Source of the DNA: Clostridia bacterium
Lineage (GTDB): Bacteria > Bacillota > Clostridia > Peptostreptococcales > Anaerovoracaceae
DNA length: 24,946 nucleotides
Assembly: GCA_024403005.1 (NCBI GenBank)
Contig: JAKSSQ010000003.1
Coordinates: forward strand, 1 to 24,946
Direction: 5' to 3'
Below the pieces are notes generated by a model. That model was given only the letters and a program-made list of their open reading frames with translations, ran no database searches and had not been told where the DNA came from. This document shows, one piece after another, positions 22,480 through 24,946 of this stretch (the first letter of the stretch is position 1; each line of letters starts with the position of its first letter). Position numbers and translations under genes: made by a program.

Positions 22480-23883
22480 ATGAACAAAGAACTGTCAATG
22501 GAACAGATCGTAGCATTATGCAAAAACCGCGGATTCCTTTTCCCCGGTTCTGAAATTTACGGCGGACTCGCCAATTCCTGGGACTACGGCCCCTTAGGCG
22601 TTGAATTCAAGAACAACGTTAAGAAGGCATGGTGGAAGAAGTTCGTACAGGAATCTCCCTACAACGTAGGCCTTGATGCTGCTATTCTGATGAACCCCAT
22701 GACATGGGTTGCTTCCGGCCACGTAGGCGGTTTCTCTGACCCCTTAATGGACTGCAAGGAATGCCACGCAAGACACAGAGCAGACAAGCTTATCGAAGAA
22801 TTCGCAAAGGAAAACGGCATTGAGCTCACAAGCAGCGTTGACGGCTGGTCCAACGAACAGATGGAAACATGGATCGCTGACCACAACGTACCTTGCCCCG
22901 ACTGCGGAAAGACAAACTTTACAGGCATCCGTCAGTTCAACCTGATGTTCAAGACATTCCAGGGCGTAACAGAAGACAGCAAGGCTGAACTCTATCTGAG
23001 ACCCGAAACAGCTCAGGGTATCTTTGTTAACTTCAAGAACGTTCAGAGAACAAGCCGCAAGAAGGTACCTTTCGGTATCTGCCAGATCGGTAAGTCCTTC
23101 AGAAACGAAATTACTCCGGGTAACTTCATCTTCCGTATCCGCGAATTCGAACAGATGGAACTCGAATTCTTCTGCCAGCCCGGCACAGACCTCGAATGGT
23201 TCGCATACTGGAAGGAATACTGCAGAAAGTTCCTCGAAAGCCTGAACATGAACATGGACAAGCTGAGACTCCGTGACCACGACAAGGACGAACTTTCCTT
23301 CTACAGCAGAGCTACAACAGACTTCGAATATCTGTTCCCCTTCGGCTGGGGCGAACTCTGGGGCATTGCAGACCGTACAGACTACGACCTTGGACGCCAC
23401 CAGGAAACATCCGGCCAGAACATGGAATACATCGATCCCGTTACAAACGAACGCTATCTGCCTTATGTAATTGAACCTTCCCTCGGTGCAGACAGAGTTG
23501 CTCTCGCATTCCTCTGCGACGCTTACGAAGAAGAAGACCTGTCCAAGGACGGCAAGACAGACAGCAGAACAGTTATGCACTTCCACCCGTTCCTGGCTCC
23601 CTTCAAAGCTGCAGTTCTGCCTCTCTCCAAGAAGCTGGCTGAACCCGCAACAAAGATCTATCAGGATCTGGCTAAGTACTTCAACGTTGACTACGACCAG
23701 TCCGGCTCCATCGGTAAGCTGTACAGACGTCAGGATGAAATCGGTACACCGTACTGCATTACAGTTGACTTCGACACAGAAACAGACGGCTGCGTAACAG
23801 TAAGAGACAGAGACACTATGGAACAGGTAAGAATGCCCATCAGCGAACTCAAGTCCTTCATCGAAAAGTCCCTGGAATTCTAA
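22480..23883 (+). CDS. glyQS: Glycine--tRNA ligase, single-chain (alpha2) type
   Basis: A class II synthetase that charges tRNA-Gly. The 467-residue product is the eukaryote/archaea-like homodimeric form used by many Firmicutes. Signatures are FLFPGSEIYGGLANSWDYGPLG at the N-terminus, a CKEC...CPDC zinc-like pair, LRPETAQGIFVNF and GKSFRNEITPGNFIFRIREFEQME for motif 2, PSLGADRVALAFLCDAYEEE for motif 3, and the anticodon-binding domain after about residue 365. GGAG lies upstream of the ATG. The leader to the previous gene is only 26 nt, so there is no room for a T-box, and expression depends on the upstream operon. A strong terminator follows. Confidence 0.98.
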   Translation: MNKELSMEQIVALCKNRGFLFPGSEIYGGLANSWDYGPLGVEFKNNVKKAWWKKFVQESPYNVGLDAAILMNPMTWVASGHVGGFSDPLMDCKECHARHRADKLIEEFAKENGIELTSSVDGWSNEQMETWIADHNVPCPDCGKTNFTGIRQFNLMFKTFQGVTEDSKAELYLRPETAQGIFVNFKNVQRTSRKKVPFGICQIGKSFRNEITPGNFIFRIREFEQMELEFFCQPGTDLEWFAYWKEYCRKFLESLNMNMDKLRLRDHDKDELSFYSRATTDFEYLFPFGWGELWGIADRTDYDLGRHQETSGQNMEYIDPVTNERYLPYVIEPSLGADRVALAFLCDAYEEEDLSKDGKTDSRTVMHFHPFLAPFKAAVLPLSKKLAEPATKIYQDLAKYFNVDYDQSGSIGKLYRRQDEIGTPYCITVDFDTETDGCVTVRDRDTMEQVRMPISELKSFIEKSLEF

Positions 23884-23896
23884 TATTTCAAGCATT

Positions 23897-23920
23897 AAGA
23901 CCCCTTCGGGGGTCTTTTTT
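23897..23920 (+). terminator. Intrinsic terminator after glyQS
   Basis: AAGACCCC and GGGGTCTT form a perfect stem around a UUCG tetraloop, followed directly by TTTT in a longer T-tract. It ends the phoH-to-glyQS operon. Confidence 0.96.
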
Positions 23921-23940
23921 GTTGCTCTTTTGCCTTGCTT

Positions 23941-24037
23941 TGGGGACGGGTACACTTCATCGCTTTAAAGTGCTAAAGTGCTAAAGGGGGACGGGGGTGC
24001 TTTAGCCTGCTAAAGTGCTAAAGCGTACCCGTCCCCA
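23941..24037. repeat. Compound GGGGACGGG inverted repeat, REP-like mobile element
   Basis: Outer arms TGGGGACGGGTAC (23941-23953) and GTACCCGTCCCCA (24025-24037) are perfect 13-bp inverted repeats. A second GGGGACGGG copy inside (23987-23995) pairs with the same right arm. The resulting hairpin has 20-nt arms (23987-24006 and 24017-24036) that differ at only three contiguous positions. Between them the motif GTGCTAAA recurs in several copies. GGGGACGG-ended palindromes are known in many bacterial genomes as REP-type repeats linked to Y1 (RAYT) transposases. No transposase is present here, so movement would be in trans. The remaining gap to 24104 is AT-rich and holds only a possible short leader. 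Confidence 0.75.
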
Positions 24038-24093
24038 TTTGTAAACTATACGTGAGGCCAATATGGGTGAATAATATAGGTGGTTTACAGATT

Positions 24094-24108
24094 ATGGTAA
24101 TTGTATGA
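24094..24108 (+). other. Possible four-codon leader ORF overlapping the tadZ start
   Basis: ATG GTA ATT GTA TGA encodes MVIV and has AGGTGG ten bases upstream (24078-24083). Its TGA overlaps the downstream ATG as ATGA. The tadZ-like gene has no ribosome site of its own, so re-initiation after this minigene could start its translation. Very short, so chance is possible. Confidence 0.35.
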
Positions 24109-24836
24109 ACAAATTGAAACTTGGAATTGCGCTCAGCGATAAGCTGCACGAAGAAGCGCTGGCAAAGCAGATAGCAAAGAATTATAGGTTAGTAGAAATG
24201 TTTGTGGGTGAAAATCAGGAAAAAACGGATTACTGCATTACGGATAAGGATGTGGAAAATCCGATGCCTGTCAGCGAGCTTATGGAGAGAATTATTCTGG
24301 AATGCGGCGGAAAAAGCGGATTCCATGCAGGTGCAAATAATAATCTGTTTACGGGTTTTACTGCCGGCTGCGGCGGCTGCGGAGTTACTTCTGCAGCGAA
24401 GCTTTATCTGCGCGTTCTGGAAATGTCCGGGAGAAGCGGTGTTTTAGTATCCTTTAATGCTTACGATAATGGTAAAAGAAACAGCTTAACGGATTTAAAT
24501 CTGGAAGAACTGGCGGACTTTTTAGGAGAGCTTGCCGGGCGGGAAGACGTGGACGAAATTATTCTGGACGTTCCATGCGGCTTTAAATACCGAAAAGAAG
24601 TCCTTAACATGTGCGAAAGGCAGATAGTCGTCTACAGCTGGCAGGATTCCAGGAAAGCTTATTCGGATGCTGCGCTGGCAGAACTTAAGCTTATAAGCGA
24701 ATTAGTGCCCGAGCCGGGCAGCATTTACGAATTTAAGCCGCTTAAAGACGAGGAAAGCTTTATGGGCAAAGAACCGGATCTGCTGGGCCAGCTGGGCTGT
24801 GAGGTGAGAGAGTTTGCGGAGAAACTGGGAGTTTAA
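24105..24836 (+). CDS. TadZ/CpaE-like Flp pilus assembly protein with degenerate P-loop
   Basis: A 243-residue protein related to the MinD/ParA-type P-loop family as used in Tad (Flp) pilus loci, where TadZ/CpaE places the machinery in the cell. Residues 83-98 (TGFTAGCGGCGVTSAA) occupy the Walker A position but lack the GKT/S lysine, as in many TadZ proteins. SGVLVSFNAYD after it matches the usual strand with a Walker A'-like Asp. DEIILDVPCGF (about 150) is the Walker B-like strand. The N-terminal about 70 residues look like a degenerate receiver-type domain. Residues 175-215 hold the QIVVYSWQDSRKAYSDAALAELK segment. It is followed after one base by a probable tadA/cpaF ATPase gene, which is the main support for the call. 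No promoter is obvious. Confidence 0.72.
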   Translation: MNKLKLGIALSDKLHEEALAKQIAKNYRLVEMFVGENQEKTDYCITDKDVENPMPVSELMERIILECGGKSGFHAGANNNLFTGFTAGCGGCGVTSAAKLYLRVLEMSGRSGVLVSFNAYDNGKRNSLTDLNLEELADFLGELAGREDVDEIILDVPCGFKYRKEVLNMCERQIVVYSWQDSRKAYSDAALAELKLISELVPEPGSIYEFKPLKDEESFMGKEPDLLGQLGCEVREFAEKLGV

Positions 24837-24837
24837 T

Positions 24838-24946
24838 ATGCCGGATGTAAGTGTATATAAGATAGCTGAAAAAGTCCGCGGGCGAATGGCCCTTTACGGA
24901 GCATCTCTGGGTGACGAAGACATTAAGAACATGTGCGCGGAAGCTG
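24838..24946 (+). CDS. N-terminus of a probable CpaF/TadA-type secretion ATPase (cut by window end)
   Basis: The frame opens with ATG one base after the TadZ-like stop, with GGGAG upstream, and runs to the window edge (36 residues: MPDVSVYKIAEKVRGRMALYG, then SLGDEDIKNMCAEA). The pattern of a charged helix followed by LGDEDIKNMCAEA resembles the N-terminal helices of CpaF/TadA ATPases (typically IRxRLF...DEEIxxLI). The catalytic domain is outside the window, so the call rests on this weak match and the TadZ-like neighbour. Confidence 0.5.
   Translation, partial: MPDVSVYKIAEKVRGRMALYGASLGDEDIKNMCAEA

Noticed and set aside
22744..23955. 403-codon minus-strand open frame across glyQS
   Set aside because: Antisense shadow of a highly biased gene. 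Its start lies beyond the glyQS terminator and no translation signal supports it.

Overview
The window reads as chromosomal DNA of an anaerobic Clostridia-type Firmicute (Bacillota). The evidence is HrcA/CIRCE control of the dnaK operon, single-chain glycyl-tRNA synthetase, the Firmicute gene order mtaB-HIT-rpsU-phoH-ybeY-cdd-era-recO-glyQS, SLH-domain surface anchoring, strong AGGAGG ribosome binding sites and a Tad/Flp pilus locus at the right edge. Base composition looks moderate. I cannot place it below class level with confidence.

Left part (1-5034): the 3' end of glycerol kinase is followed by a shrunken Crp/Fnr-like sensor domain without a DNA-binding domain and an acid-sugar-dehydratase-like enolase-superfamily enzyme, all on + and closely spaced. 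Next come two unrelated secreted lipoproteins around a minus-strand PrsW-type membrane protease. The second lipoprotein (4268) is unusual: its start codon sits 7 nt after an extended -10 promoter, and an in-frame TAA interrupts what looks like a longer protein.

Middle (5035-15130): a 1465-residue exported protein with an internal two-fold repeat and three SLH domains, then the heat-shock operon hrcA-grpE-dnaK-dnaJ-prmA. That operon has a textbook sigma-A promoter and a perfect CIRCE operator. A 9-bp GC-rich hairpin fills the space between the -35 and -10 boxes and may double as terminator of the surface-protein gene. DnaK carries three cysteines in its C-terminal tail.

Right part (15164-23920): a bidirectional UUCG terminator, a minus-strand ABM-domain monooxygenase, and a divergent ogt-mtaB-HIT unit whose promoter spacer holds a LexA/DinR-like palindrome. 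Then come rpsU with its own promoter and terminator, and a tightly packed housekeeping operon phoH-ybeY-cdd-era-recO-(DUF4342-like)-glyQS ending in a strong terminator. Compared with the common Firmicute order, rsmE, yqeY, the HD-hydrolase gene and dgkA are absent here. The DUF4342-like protein carries six 11-residue amphipathic repeats resembling LEA/apolipoprotein repeats.

Right edge (23941-24946): a compound inverted repeat with GGGGACGGG ends (REP-like, probably mobilised in trans) precedes a TadZ/CpaE-like gene with a degenerate P-loop and the first 36 codons of a probable tadA/cpaF ATPase gene.

Most of the window is conserved housekeeping DNA. I found no clearly new multi-gene system. 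The observations most worth checking are the interrupted, possibly leaderless lipoprotein gene, the promoter-embedded hairpin at hrcA, the LexA-like box at ogt, the cysteine tail of DnaK, the LEA-like repeat protein and the REP-like element.
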